A stretch of 5,769 nucleotides of DNA from Geobacter sp. UBA6169 (GCA_002422265.1 DIUB01000014.1:1-5769), one strand, 5' to 3'; counted from the stretch's first letter, positions 1 to 5,769 are shown. Numbers and translations are program-made. Notes: generated from the letters alone by a model not told the origin.

Positions 1-390
1 GGCCGTACCTTTGAGGAGCTGCAGGTCATCATCAGCGGCTCGCGATATCCCGACCGTTTCGGGATCTGCTTTGATACCTGTCACACCTTTGCTGCCGGCT
101 ACAACACCGCCACGCCGGAGGGCTATGCTGAGGTAATGGCACAGTTTGACCGCATTCTGGGGCTGCAGCGGCTGCATTGTTTTCATCTGAACGATTCCAA
201 GAAGGGGCTGGGCAGCCGGGTGGACCGCCATGAGCATATCGGCCAGGGCACCCTGGGGTTGGAGCCGTTCAGGTTTATCATGAACGATCACCGTTTTACG
301 GCAATCCCCAAGATCCTGGAGACCCCCAAGGGGGATAACGACGAGCTGGATCAGGTGAACCTGCGGGTTTTGAGGGGCTTGGTACAATGA
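1..390 (+). CDS. nfo: Endonuclease IV (AP endonuclease), 3' part only
   Basis: This is the C-terminal 129 residues of a metal-dependent apurinic/apyrimidinic endonuclease, which cuts 5' of abasic sites in base-excision repair in the cytoplasm. The gene is open from base 1 and its start lies outside the window; E. coli Nfo is about 285 residues, so a bit less than half is present. Visible family motifs are CFDTCHTFAAGY (fragment residues 23-34), HLNDSKKGLGSRVDRHEHIG (62-81) and ILETP (105-109). By comparison with E. coli Nfo, the C-terminal metal ligands are all kept: D25, H28, H62, D75, H77 and E107. The enzyme therefore looks intact as far as it can be seen. Its TGA stop overlaps the ATG of the macro domain gene (ATGA, 387-390), which suggests co-translation. 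An internal ATG at 136 is not a credible start because the conserved metal motif lies upstream of it. Confidence 0.95.
   Translation, partial: GRTFEELQVIISGSRYPDRFGICFDTCHTFAAGYNTATPEGYAEVMAQFDRILGLQRLHCFHLNDSKKGLGSRVDRHEHIGQGTLGLEPFRFIMNDHRFTAIPKILETPKGDNDELDQVNLRVLRGLVQ
372..377 (+). promoter_or_regulatory. Ribosome binding site of the macro domain gene
   Basis: GAGGGG lies 9 bases before the ATG at 387, inside the end of nfo. It supports that start and suggests that the ribosome can either re-initiate or load afresh. Confidence 0.6.
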
Positions 391-914
391 CAGCTGTCAT
401 CGAGATCATCAAAGGTGACATCACCACGCTGCCGGTGGATGCCATTGTCAATGCCGCCAACAACACCTTGCTGGGTGGTGGCGGGGTGGATGGTGCCATT
501 CACAAGGCTGCCGGGCCTCAGTTGCTGACAGAGTGTGCCACCCTGGGGGGATGTCCCACCGGAGAGGCCCGTATCACCAAGGGCTACAACCTGCCAGCCC
601 GGTATGTGATTCATACCGTGGGACCGGTCTGGGCCGATGGCAGTAAAGGGGAACCGGAGCTGCTGGCTGCCGCCTATCGCACCAGTTTTGACCTTGCCCG
701 CCAACACGGCGTCCGCAGCATTGCCTTTCCGGCCATCAGTTGCGGTGTCTACGGTTATCCGATGCAGCAGGGAGCGGCCATTGCCTTGCAGGAGTCGGCT
801 GCTGCCGCCCGGACCGGGGCTTTTGACCGAATCATCCTGATTCAGTACAGCGAACCGGCCCTGGCCTGTTTTCAGACCGTTGCGGGCCAGCTGGGGATTC
901 CGTTCCAGCCATGA
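387..914 (+). CDS. Macro domain protein, YmdB-like O-acetyl-ADP-ribose deacetylase
   Basis: A 175-residue single-domain macro protein. The family binds ADP-ribose, and YmdB-type members hydrolyse O-acetyl-ADP-ribose or remove ADP-ribose from acidic side chains in the cytoplasm. The motifs come in family order: GDIT (10-13), NAAN (22-25), GGGGVDGAIH (30-39), YVIHTVGPVW (73-82) and AFPAISCGVYGYP (113-125). N25 and D35 fall at the same positions as the catalytic Asn and Asp of E. coli YmdB, so it is probably an active hydrolase and not only a binder. Length is normal for the class. The start overlaps the nfo stop by 4 bases and the stop overlaps the next ATG by 4 bases. Its place directly behind a DNA repair nuclease could mean a role in DNA damage, but the sequence looks YmdB-like and gives no direct sign of a DNA substrate. 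Family assignment is firm; the substrate is inferred. Confidence 0.93.
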   Translation: MTAVIEIIKGDITTLPVDAIVNAANNTLLGGGGVDGAIHKAAGPQLLTECATLGGCPTGEARITKGYNLPARYVIHTVGPVWADGSKGEPELLAAAYRTSFDLARQHGVRSIAFPAISCGVYGYPMQQGAAIALQESAAAARTGAFDRIILIQYSEPALACFQTVAGQLGIPFQP

Positions 915-2140
915 CCAACCTTGCCCAGGCACTCCGGATCGCCCTGCGGGCCCTGCGGGTCAACAAGATGCGCTCCTTCCTGACCATGCTGGGGATCATC
1001 ATCGGCATTGCGGCAGTGATTGCCATGATGGCGGTCGGTTCCGGTGCCAGTTATGTCATCTCGCAACAGATTGCCAGCATCGGCAGCAACATCCTGCTGA
1101 TTATCCCCGGATCTACTACCAGCAGCGGTATTCGTACCGGCAGTGGCGGCGTGCAGACCCTGACCTACGAGGACAGCCGGGCCATTATGCAGGAATGTCC
1201 GTCCGTTGAATTGGCATCAGGGACTATCCGGGGTTCCGGTCAGGTGGTCTACGGCAACCAGAACTGGTCCACCCTGCTGATGGGTGCGACACCTGAGCTG
1301 TTTATAATCCGCGAGTGGCCGGTGTCGTCAGGCCGCAGTATCTCCAGCTCGGATGTGGATGGGGCAGCCAAGGTCTGTCTGATCGGCCGCACCATTGCCC
1401 AGACCCTGTTTGGTGATGAAGATCCGCTGGGTAAGATGATCCGGATCAAAAAGGTACCGTTCACCGTGGTGGGGGTGCTGGAGGCCAAAGGGCAGTCACC
1501 CCAGGGTACGGACCAGGATGATGTGATCTTCCTGCCATTGCGCACGGCTCAACGCAAACTGCTGGGCAGCCAGTTTCCCAACTCGGTCGGTGCCATACTG
1601 GTCAAGGCCAGAAGCGAAGAGCTGCTGGCCTCTGCCGAAGAAGAAATCACGGCCCTGCTGAATCAGCGCCACCGTATCACCAACGGCAAGGATCCGGATT
1701 TTACGGTGCGTAACTTGTCAGAAATACTGGCTGTTGCGGAACAGTCTGCCAAGGCCATGTCGCTACTGTTGGGAGCGGTTGCCTCTATCTCGCTGATCGT
1801 CGGCGGCATCGGTATCATGAACATTATGCTGGTCTCGGTAACCGAGCGGACCCGTGAGATCGGTATCCGGATGGCGATTGGCGCCAAGCGAAACGATATC
1901 CTGCTGCAGTTTCTGACCGAGGCAGTGCTGCTGACGTTGCTGGGCGGGATCCTGGGTATAGTCCTCGGGGCCGGTGGAGCCACGGTGGTCTCCAGCATTC
2001 TGTCCTGGCCAACATTGATCTCGCCGGTGGCCATTACCGTAGCCGTGCTGTTTTCCGGCGCGGTCGGGATTTTCTTCGGATTTTATCCGGCCCGCAAGGC
2101 GGCCGGTCTGAATCCGATTGAGGCGCTGCGCTATGAGTGA
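911..2140 (+). CDS. MacB/FtsX-type ABC transporter permease
   Basis: A 409-residue inner-membrane permease. The layout is classic for the family: a hydrophobic helix near the N terminus (about 22-42), a long periplasmic MacB-type core (about 45-275), then three hydrophobic helices (about 284-308, 334-362 and 373-393) forming the FtsX domain. The family hallmark TERTREIGIRMAIGA (311-325), the cytoplasmic coupling segment that touches the ATPase, is intact, as is the C-terminal FGFYPARKAAGLNPIEALR stretch (389-407). Unlike E. coli MacB it has no fused ATP-binding domain, and no ATPase or MacA-like adaptor is found in the window, so a partner must be encoded elsewhere, possibly upstream of base 1. 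Such transporters export peptides, drugs or lipoproteins or act as mechanotransmitters; the cargo cannot be told. The ATG sits in an ATGA overlap with the macro gene stop. The Shine-Dalgarno is poor (GGGG at 893-896, 14 bases away), so coupling is likely. Confidence 0.92.
   Translation: MTNLAQALRIALRALRVNKMRSFLTMLGIIIGIAAVIAMMAVGSGASYVISQQIASIGSNILLIIPGSTTSSGIRTGSGGVQTLTYEDSRAIMQECPSVELASGTIRGSGQVVYGNQNWSTLLMGATPELFIIREWPVSSGRSISSSDVDGAAKVCLIGRTIAQTLFGDEDPLGKMIRIKKVPFTVVGVLEAKGQSPQGTDQDDVIFLPLRTAQRKLLGSQFPNSVGAILVKARSEELLASAEEEITALLNQRHRITNGKDPDFTVRNLSEILAVAEQSAKAMSLLLGAVASISLIVGGIGIMNIMLVSVTERTREIGIRMAIGAKRNDILLQFLTEAVLLTLLGGILGIVLGAGGATVVSSILSWPTLISPVAITVAVLFSGAVGIFFGFYPARKAAGLNPIEALRYE
2120..2123 (+). 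promoter_or_regulatory. Ribosome binding site that decides the response regulator start
   Basis: GAGG lies 9 bases before the ATG at 2133, within the permease gene. It favours ATG 2133 over the in-frame TTG at 2118, which would only add five residues with no family counterpart. Confidence 0.5.
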
Positions 2141-2840
2141 GCTCAAGCCACGCATCATGCTGGTGGAGGATGAGATCCACCTGGCCCGGGGGATCTGCTT
2201 CAACCTGGAACAGGACGGCTATGCGGTCAGCCACTTTGACCGGGGCGAGACCGCCCTGGAGGCGCTGCGGCTGGAGCGCTTCAATCTGATCATCCTGGAC
2301 TTGATGCTGCCCGGCATGGACGGCTTTCAGGTCTGCACCTTGATGCGTGAACTTGATTCACGGGTGCCGATTCTGATGCTGACCGCCCGTTCAGAGGATG
2401 TGGATCGGGTCAGCGGGCTTGAGTCCGGGGCTGATGACTATCTGACCAAGCCGTTCAACCTGGCCGAGTTCCTACTGCGGGTCAAAGGGATGCTGCGGCG
2501 TTCCTCCTGGTACCGGCCCGAACCGGTGGAGGAAGGGTATCAGTTCGGCGTGAACGAGGTGTTCCTGCTTTCTTACCGGGCCAGGACCGCCCAGGGCGAG
2601 ATCGACCTGACCGAGATGGAGGTGCGGGTGCTGTCGCTGTTTTTCCAGCGGGAAGGACAGGTGATCCCCCGGGGCGATCTGCTGGAGTCGGTCTGGGGCT
2701 ATGCTTCAGATGCCGAGACCCGTACCCTGGATAATTTTGTGGTCAGGTTGCGCAAGTACTTTGAACGTGATCCTTCCCGTCCGATCCATTTTCAGACCGT
2801 ACGGGGTGTGGGCTACCGCTTTTCCCGTACCGGAGGCTGA
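2133..2840 (+). CDS. OmpR/PhoB-family response regulator
   Basis: A 235-residue two-component transcription regulator. The receiver domain (about 7-120) has every key residue: acidic pair E12-D13, phospho-acceptor D56 in ILDLMLPGMDG, T84 in MLTAR, and K106 in the YLTKPF motif. A winged-helix DNA-binding domain follows (about 140-235), with the typical LDNFVVRLRKYF recognition-helix region and the VRGVGYRF wing near the end. It should bind DNA as a phosphorylated dimer and control transcription. The start ATG lies 8 bases inside the permease gene, so the two are probably co-translated, and the permease may be a target or part of the same response. No sensor kinase is present in the window; its partner and signal are unknown. 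The family call is firm, the target genes are not visible. Confidence 0.95.
   Translation: MSELKPRIMLVEDEIHLARGICFNLEQDGYAVSHFDRGETALEALRLERFNLIILDLMLPGMDGFQVCTLMRELDSRVPILMLTARSEDVDRVSGLESGADDYLTKPFNLAEFLLRVKGMLRRSSWYRPEPVEEGYQFGVNEVFLLSYRARTAQGEIDLTEMEVRVLSLFFQREGQVIPRGDLLESVWGYASDAETRTLDNFVVRLRKYFERDPSRPIHFQTVRGVGYRFSRTGG
2832..2836 (+). promoter_or_regulatory. Ribosome binding site of the HNH gene
   Basis: GGAGG, 6 bases before the ATG at 2843, lies in the last codons of the response regulator gene. It is among the best Shine-Dalgarno sequences in the window. Confidence 0.65.
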
Positions 2841-2842
2841 TT

Positions 2843-3160
2843 ATGGCAAACCGACGTCCGCAATCGAAGAAGCTTCCTTCTGCCGAAGAACTGAGCCGGC
2901 TGGTAAACTGCCTCAAAGCTGATAACAAGCCGTCCAACGTCAGCTACCGCGAGCAGTCCCTGAAGTTGCACGGCTGGATCTGCGCCAAGTGCGGCCGCGA
3001 GTTTGAGCGGGAGAACCTGCGCCTGCTGACGGTTCACCATCGTGACGGCAACCACCACAACAATCCCAAAGACGGCAGTAACTGGGAAAATCTCTGTGTC
3101 TACTGCCATGATGACGAGCATAGCCGCTCAATACTGGCGGAATATCTGAACGGGAAGTAG
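2843..3160 (+). CDS. YajD-like HNH nuclease family protein
   Basis: A 105-residue protein with an HNH zinc-finger nuclease fold. The visible core has C47-x2-C50, the double histidine H65-H66 in LTVHHRDGNHHNNP (62-75), the run DGSNWENLCVYCHDDEH (77-93) with C85-x2-C88, and H89 and H93. The two CxxC pairs should hold a structural zinc, while H65-H66 and a later Asn or His would form the metal-dependent catalytic site. The order and spacing match E. coli YajD as I remember it, including a YRE-x-SLKLHGW-like lead-in (35-45). Residues 1-30 are charged and variable. The DNA or RNA substrate and the cellular role of this family are not settled. It starts 2 bases after the regulator stop with a strong ribosome binding site and ends the left operon. 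It is not a phage or homing HNH by context. Confidence 0.88.
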   Translation: MANRRPQSKKLPSAEELSRLVNCLKADNKPSNVSYREQSLKLHGWICAKCGREFERENLRLLTVHHRDGNHHNNPKDGSNWENLCVYCHDDEHSRSILAEYLNGK

Positions 3161-3202
3161 CCGCACTACATCCATCTTTAATAACCTTTTAAGAAGTGCT
3201 AT

Positions 3203-3222
3203 TATCAGGTCATCTGGTGATA
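3203..3222 (+). promoter_or_regulatory. Possible operator of the toxin-antitoxin operon
   Basis: TATCA (3203-3207) and TGATA (3218-3222) form an inverted repeat with 5-base arms and a 10-base spacer, overlapping the candidate -10 box. Phd/YefM antitoxins usually repress their own promoter by binding palindromes of this kind. The arms are short, so chance is a real alternative. Confidence 0.35.
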
Positions 3223-3223
3223 T

Positions 3224-3230
3224 GAGGTGA
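3224..3230 (+). promoter_or_regulatory. Ribosome binding site of the antitoxin gene
   Basis: GAGGTGA ends 6 bases before the ATG at 3237. It is a strong site, and the toxin gene that follows has no comparable one. This would favour antitoxin over toxin synthesis, as expected for a type II module. Confidence 0.65.
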
Positions 3231-3236
3231 ACAACT

Positions 3237-3512
3237 ATGCAGACAGCAACCAAATTTTCTGAAGACATTGTGCCGCTTACCGACTTGAAGGTGAACCCGG
3301 GCCGGATTGTCAGTCAGGTTGATGCTACCCACCGTCCGGTGTTGCTGACCAGCCGGGGACGTGGCGTTGCGGTGGTCCAGTCGCTACAAGATTATGAAGC
3401 AGGTGAAGATGAGCGGTCCTTTATGAAGGCTGTATTGCAGGGCTTCTCAGATATCGATGCCGGACGCACCGTAAACCTGGCTGATGCCAAAAAACGTCTT
3501 GGTCTGGTATGA
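3237..3512 (+). CDS. Phd/YefM-family antitoxin
   Basis: A 91-residue type II antitoxin. The N-terminal half carries the Phd/YefM DNA-binding fold: the VPLTDLKVNPGRIVSQV stretch (12-28), the PVLLTSRGRGVAVVQSL segment (34-50) that matches the family pattern of 'pvlvTrrGrpvavl', then DYE (52-54). The C-terminal part (about 55-91) is charged and should be the flexible toxin-binding tail. In the cell it would bind and neutralise the co-encoded toxin and repress the shared promoter; Lon or Clp proteases usually degrade such antitoxins. It has the leading position, a strong ribosome binding site and a 4-base ATGA overlap with the toxin gene, all standard for these modules. Family call is firm, the DNA site is predicted. 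Confidence 0.9.
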   Translation: MQTATKFSEDIVPLTDLKVNPGRIVSQVDATHRPVLLTSRGRGVAVVQSLQDYEAGEDERSFMKAVLQGFSDIDAGRTVNLADAKKRLGLV

Positions 3513-3811
3513 CGTTGCAGCCAAAGCCCATCGCCTTTGCCGAGTCGGCGCTGTGTGATCTTGAGGATATCCAGCACTGGTATGCGGAACAGTTAGTGCC
3601 GGATGTTGGTGAACGGCTGGTACATGAACTGGTTGCAAAGGTTGAACAGTTAGTGGCGTTTCCCGAAAGTGGGCGGATTGTCCCTGAGTTTGATATGCCC
3701 GCACTCCGTGAATTAATGCATCCTCCCTATCGGGTTGTGTATCATATTGCCCCGGACGCTATCCATGTAGTTCGGGTTTGGCGCAGTGAAAGGCTGCTGA
3801 AACTCCCATGA
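3509..3811 (+). CDS. ParE/RelE-family toxin
   Basis: A 100-residue small basic toxin of the ParE/RelE superfamily. Visible family signs are the N-terminal helices with DLEDIQHWYAEQ (17-28), GRIVPEFDMPALREL (55-69), PYRVVYHI (73-80) and the closing strand AIHVVRVWRSERLL (84-97). ParE members poison DNA gyrase and RelE members cut mRNA in the ribosome. The sequence has W91 where many relatives have His in the final strand, and I cannot decide between the two targets; the LREL and PYRVVY pattern leans slightly to ParE. It lacks a clear ribosome binding site, so it is probably made by re-initiation after the antitoxin. Its TGA stop overlaps the selB ATG (ATGA, 3808-3811), which is unusual. The gene looks complete and of normal length, with no frameshift. 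Confidence 0.88.
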   Translation: MTLQPKPIAFAESALCDLEDIQHWYAEQLVPDVGERLVHELVAKVEQLVAFPESGRIVPEFDMPALRELMHPPYRVVYHIAPDAIHVVRVWRSERLLKLP

Positions 3812-5718
3812 AACACCTGATTCTCGGCACAGCCGGACATATTGACCACGGCAAGACCTCGCTGGTTAAGGCGCTGACCGGCACCGACACCGATCGTCTG
3901 AAGGAAGAAAAGGCCCGTGGCATCACCATTGAACTGGGCTTTGCCCATCTGGAGCTGCCGGGGGGAATTGCGTTTGGTGTGGTGGATGTGCCGGGGCACG
4001 AGAAGTTCGTGCGGGCCATGGTGGCGGGCGTGGCCGGCATGGATCTGGTGATGCTGGTGATTGCGGCGGATGAGGGGATCATGCCCCAGACCCGTGAACA
4101 TCTCGATATCCTGCGGCTGTTGGGGGTGCGCTGCGGTCTGGTGGCCCTGACCAAAAGTGATTTGGTGGAGCCTGATTGGCTGCCGTTGGTGCAGGAAGAG
4201 GTACGGGAGTTCGTGGTCGGTACTTTCCTTGAAAATGCCCCGATCATCCCGGTTTCATCCAGGACCGGTGCAGGCCTGGATGATCTGAAGGCAGAGCTGA
4301 GCCAGCTGGCTGAAGGAGCGTCGGAAAAGAAACGGGAGGGGTATTTTCGGCTGCCGGTGGATCGTGTCTTTACCGTGGCCGGCTTCGGCACCGTGGTCAC
4401 CGGCACCCTGCTGGCCGGTGAGATCAGGGTGGGGGATGAGCTGGAGTTGCTGCCGGTGGGACACCGCGGTCGGGTACGGGGAATACAGGCCCACGGTGCA
4501 AAGTCAGAGATCGGGCAAGCCGGGCAACGGCTAGCAGTAAACCTGCAGGGGATTGATCTGGATCAGGCACACCGTGGCGATGTGGTGGTGCCGGCCGGTC
4601 AGTTTCGCACCACCCGCCGGGTGGATGTGCGCCTGGACCACCTGGCCTCAGCCCCCCGCGACCTGAAACACCGCTCGATTGTCCGGTTTCACAGCGGCAC
4701 CTCAGAGGTCACAGCCCAGATTATCCTGCTGGAGTGCAATGCAGTCGCTCCCGGCAGCAGCAGCTACGCCCAGCTGCGTCTTGATGAGCCGCTGTTGCTG
4801 GTCTCCGGCGATCCCTATCTGATCCGGGCCACCTCGCCTTCAATGACCATTGGCGGCGGTATTGTACTGGATCCGTTCCCTCCTGCCCGTCGGCGCCGGA
4901 GCGAAGAGGCACTGAAGCTGCTGGAGTCGCTGGATGCAGCCGAACATCAGAAGACCTGTGGCCTGATTGTGGCCCAGTCCCTGTTATCCGGTGTTACCTT
5001 TGACGAGATCGTGCTGCGTTCCGGTATCTCCCGCAAGCAGGCAGAGACTGCCCTGCAGGGGCTGCTGGCAGCCGGTTCCCTGGTGCAGATGGCCCGTGAT
5101 CCCCGGATCTTTTTAAGTAAACCGGCGGTAACCAGCCTGAAAGAACTGCTTGTGGAAGAACTGGCTGTCTATCTGGCTGCCAATCCGCTCAAGGAGGGGA
5201 TCAGCAAGGAAGAGCTGAAGACCCGTATCCCCCGACGCAGTGATCAGCGTTTTTTTCTGCCGTTGCTTGCTGAACTTGAAAAGGAAGGCAAGCTGACGGT
5301 TGAGCGGGATCTGGTACGTCAGGCCGGTGTGACCCAGGTAGCAGCATCCCATGCGAGCAATCTGGGAGGGTATATCAGCAGGCTTTTGGCTGAGCGGGGT
5401 GTTGAACCGCCAACAGTCAAAGAGCTGGCTGATCTGGTGGGAGCTGCCGAGAAAGAGGTGCGGGATCATCTGGCGGTCATGCTCCGTAACGGCGCTGTCG
5501 TCCGGGTCTCCGGAGATATCTATTACGCTCCGTCAGTGCTGCAGTCGATTGAAGAAAAACTGCTGACTTTCCTGCGTGAAAAGAAGGAGATTACGCCGGG
5601 TGAATTCCGTGACCTGACCGGCCTCTCCCGTAAGTTCATGATCCCGCTGCTTGAATACTTTGACGGCAAGAAATTGACCCTGCGGATGGGGGACAAAAGA
5701 GTCTTACGGGGCAAATAG
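3808..5718 (+). CDS. selB: Selenocysteine-specific translation elongation factor SelB
   Basis: A complete 636-residue SelB, the GTPase that carries selenocysteyl-tRNA(Sec) to the ribosome at UGA codons marked by a SECIS hairpin. The N-terminal EF-Tu-like part has G1 GHIDHGKT (10-17), switch-I T40 in RGIT, G3 DVPGH (60-64), G4 TKSD (115-118) and a G5-like VSSRTG (149-154). Domains II and III follow (about 178-360; note FTVAGFGTVVTGT at 188-200). Residues about 375-636 form the tandem winged helices; the last one, with TPGEFRDLTGLSRKFMIPLL (596-615) and MGDKRVLRG near the end, should bind the SECIS RNA. Start MKHLILGTAGHIDHGKT is the usual SelB start. It overlaps the toxin stop by 4 bases, and the nearest purine run (AAAGG, 3789-3793) is 14 bases away, so initiation probably depends on coupling. 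No selA, selC or selD lies in the window. Confidence 0.97.
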   Translation: MKHLILGTAGHIDHGKTSLVKALTGTDTDRLKEEKARGITIELGFAHLELPGGIAFGVVDVPGHEKFVRAMVAGVAGMDLVMLVIAADEGIMPQTREHLDILRLLGVRCGLVALTKSDLVEPDWLPLVQEEVREFVVGTFLENAPIIPVSSRTGAGLDDLKAELSQLAEGASEKKREGYFRLPVDRVFTVAGFGTVVTGTLLAGEIRVGDELELLPVGHRGRVRGIQAHGAKSEIGQAGQRLAVNLQGIDLDQAHRGDVVVPAGQFRTTRRVDVRLDHLASAPRDLKHRSIVRFHSGTSEVTAQIILLECNAVAPGSSSYAQLRLDEPLLLVSGDPYLIRATSPSMTIGGGIVLDPFPPARRRRSEEALKLLESLDAAEHQKTCGLIVAQSLLSGVTFDEIVLRSGISRKQAETALQGLLAAGSLVQMARDPRIFLSKPAVTSLKELLVEELAVYLAANPLKEGISKEELKTRIPRRSDQRFFLPLLAELEKEGKLTVERDLVRQAGVTQVAASHASNLGGYISRLLAERGVEPPTVKELADLVGAAEKEVRDHLAVMLRNGAVVRVSGDIYYAPSVLQSIEEKLLTFLREKKEITPGEFRDLTGLSRKFMIPLLEYFDGKKLTLRMGDKRVLRGK

Positions 5719-5740
5719 TATCCTGCTCTGTTCAGGAAAA

Positions 5741-5769
5741 GGGGGGCGCAACGTGCAGCCCCCTTTTTT
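5741..5769 (+). terminator. Intrinsic terminator after selB
   Basis: A G+C-rich hairpin starts 23 bases after the selB TAG. GGGGGC (5742-5747) pairs with GCCCCC (5758-5763), topped by GCA/TGC (5748-5750 with 5754-5756), a 3-base ACG loop and one bulged A (5757). Six T follow directly (5764-5769) up to the window edge. A preceding run of A (5737-5740) could extend the stem and may let it work in both directions. Confidence 0.9.

Larger units (their letters stand above)
3161..3236 (+). promoter_or_regulatory. Promoter region of the toxin-antitoxin-selB operon
   Basis: This is the only clear intergenic space in the window, and it is AT-rich (about 37 % G+C over 3181-3240). A candidate sigma70 promoter has TTTAAT (3177-3182, weak -35) and TATTAT (3200-3205, good -10) separated by 17 bases, which puts the transcript start near 3212. 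No G+C-rich hairpin with a T run is seen, so the upstream operon has no visible terminator here. The boxes were found by eye and remain a prediction. Confidence 0.5.

Noticed and set aside
351..932. 193-residue open frame on the - strand over the macro domain gene
   Set aside because: It runs antisense to a gene with clear macro motifs, shows no recognisable family and has low-complexity Gly/Gln-rich content typical of a shadow frame in G+C-rich DNA.
2118..2132. Upstream TTG start for the response regulator
   Set aside because: It would add five residues absent from the family, while the ATG at 2133 has a GAGG site at the right distance and gives a normal receiver N terminus.
3161..3236. Terminator for the left operon
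   Set aside because: The gap is AT-rich, but I found no stable G+C stem followed by a T run on the + strand.
3237..3811. Recent mobile element bringing in the toxin-antitoxin pair
   Set aside because: No transposase, flanking direct repeats, terminal inverted repeats or integrase site could be seen; the modest drop in G+C is matched by the end of selB.
3759..4406. 215-residue open frame on the - strand over the toxin end and the SelB GTPase part
   Set aside because: The protein is Ser/Thr/Arg-rich without domain signs and lies opposite the highly conserved SelB G domain, so it is a shadow.
5721..5737. Small hairpin TCCTG/CAGGA between selB and the terminator
   Set aside because: Only five pairs with a 7-base loop; too weak to call a SECIS element or a separate terminator, and probably chance.

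Overview
The window is a densely packed bacterial segment. All eight genes lie on the + strand and there is only one gap of any size (3161-3236, 76 bp). G+C is fairly high: hand counts on single 60-base lines range from about 45 to 70 %. SelB shows that the host decodes UGA as selenocysteine. The OmpR-type regulator, the MacB-type permease and the overlapping gene style point to a Gram-negative bacterium. My impression is a deltaproteobacterial or Geobacter-like genome (Desulfuromonadota), but this rests on general resemblance and was not tested.

Left block (1-3160). The window opens inside the 3' half of an endonuclease IV gene (nfo). This is followed by a YmdB-like macro domain protein, a MacB/FtsX-type ABC transporter permease, an OmpR/PhoB-family response regulator and a small YajD-like HNH protein. 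Each stop overlaps the next start by 4 to 8 bases, except the last junction, which has a 2-base gap and a strong Shine-Dalgarno. The five genes therefore look like one translationally coupled operon. It mixes base-excision repair, ADP-ribose chemistry, an envelope transporter part and signal response. No ATPase for the permease and no histidine kinase for the regulator lie in the window.

Gap (3161-3236). This AT-rich stretch holds a plausible sigma70-type promoter, an inverted repeat that overlaps its -10 box, and a good ribosome binding site. No terminator is visible here, so readthrough from the left block is possible.

Right block (3237-5718). A Phd/YefM-type antitoxin and a ParE/RelE-type toxin overlap by 4 bases (ATGA). 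The toxin in turn overlaps selB by 4 bases (ATGA). A complete 636-residue SelB follows, and a strong intrinsic hairpin with a T run closes the block at the right edge. In this window the only non-coding place for a selB promoter is the toxin-antitoxin promoter region. Expression of the selenocysteine elongation factor may thus be tied to an autoregulated toxin-antitoxin module, and this is the most unusual arrangement here.
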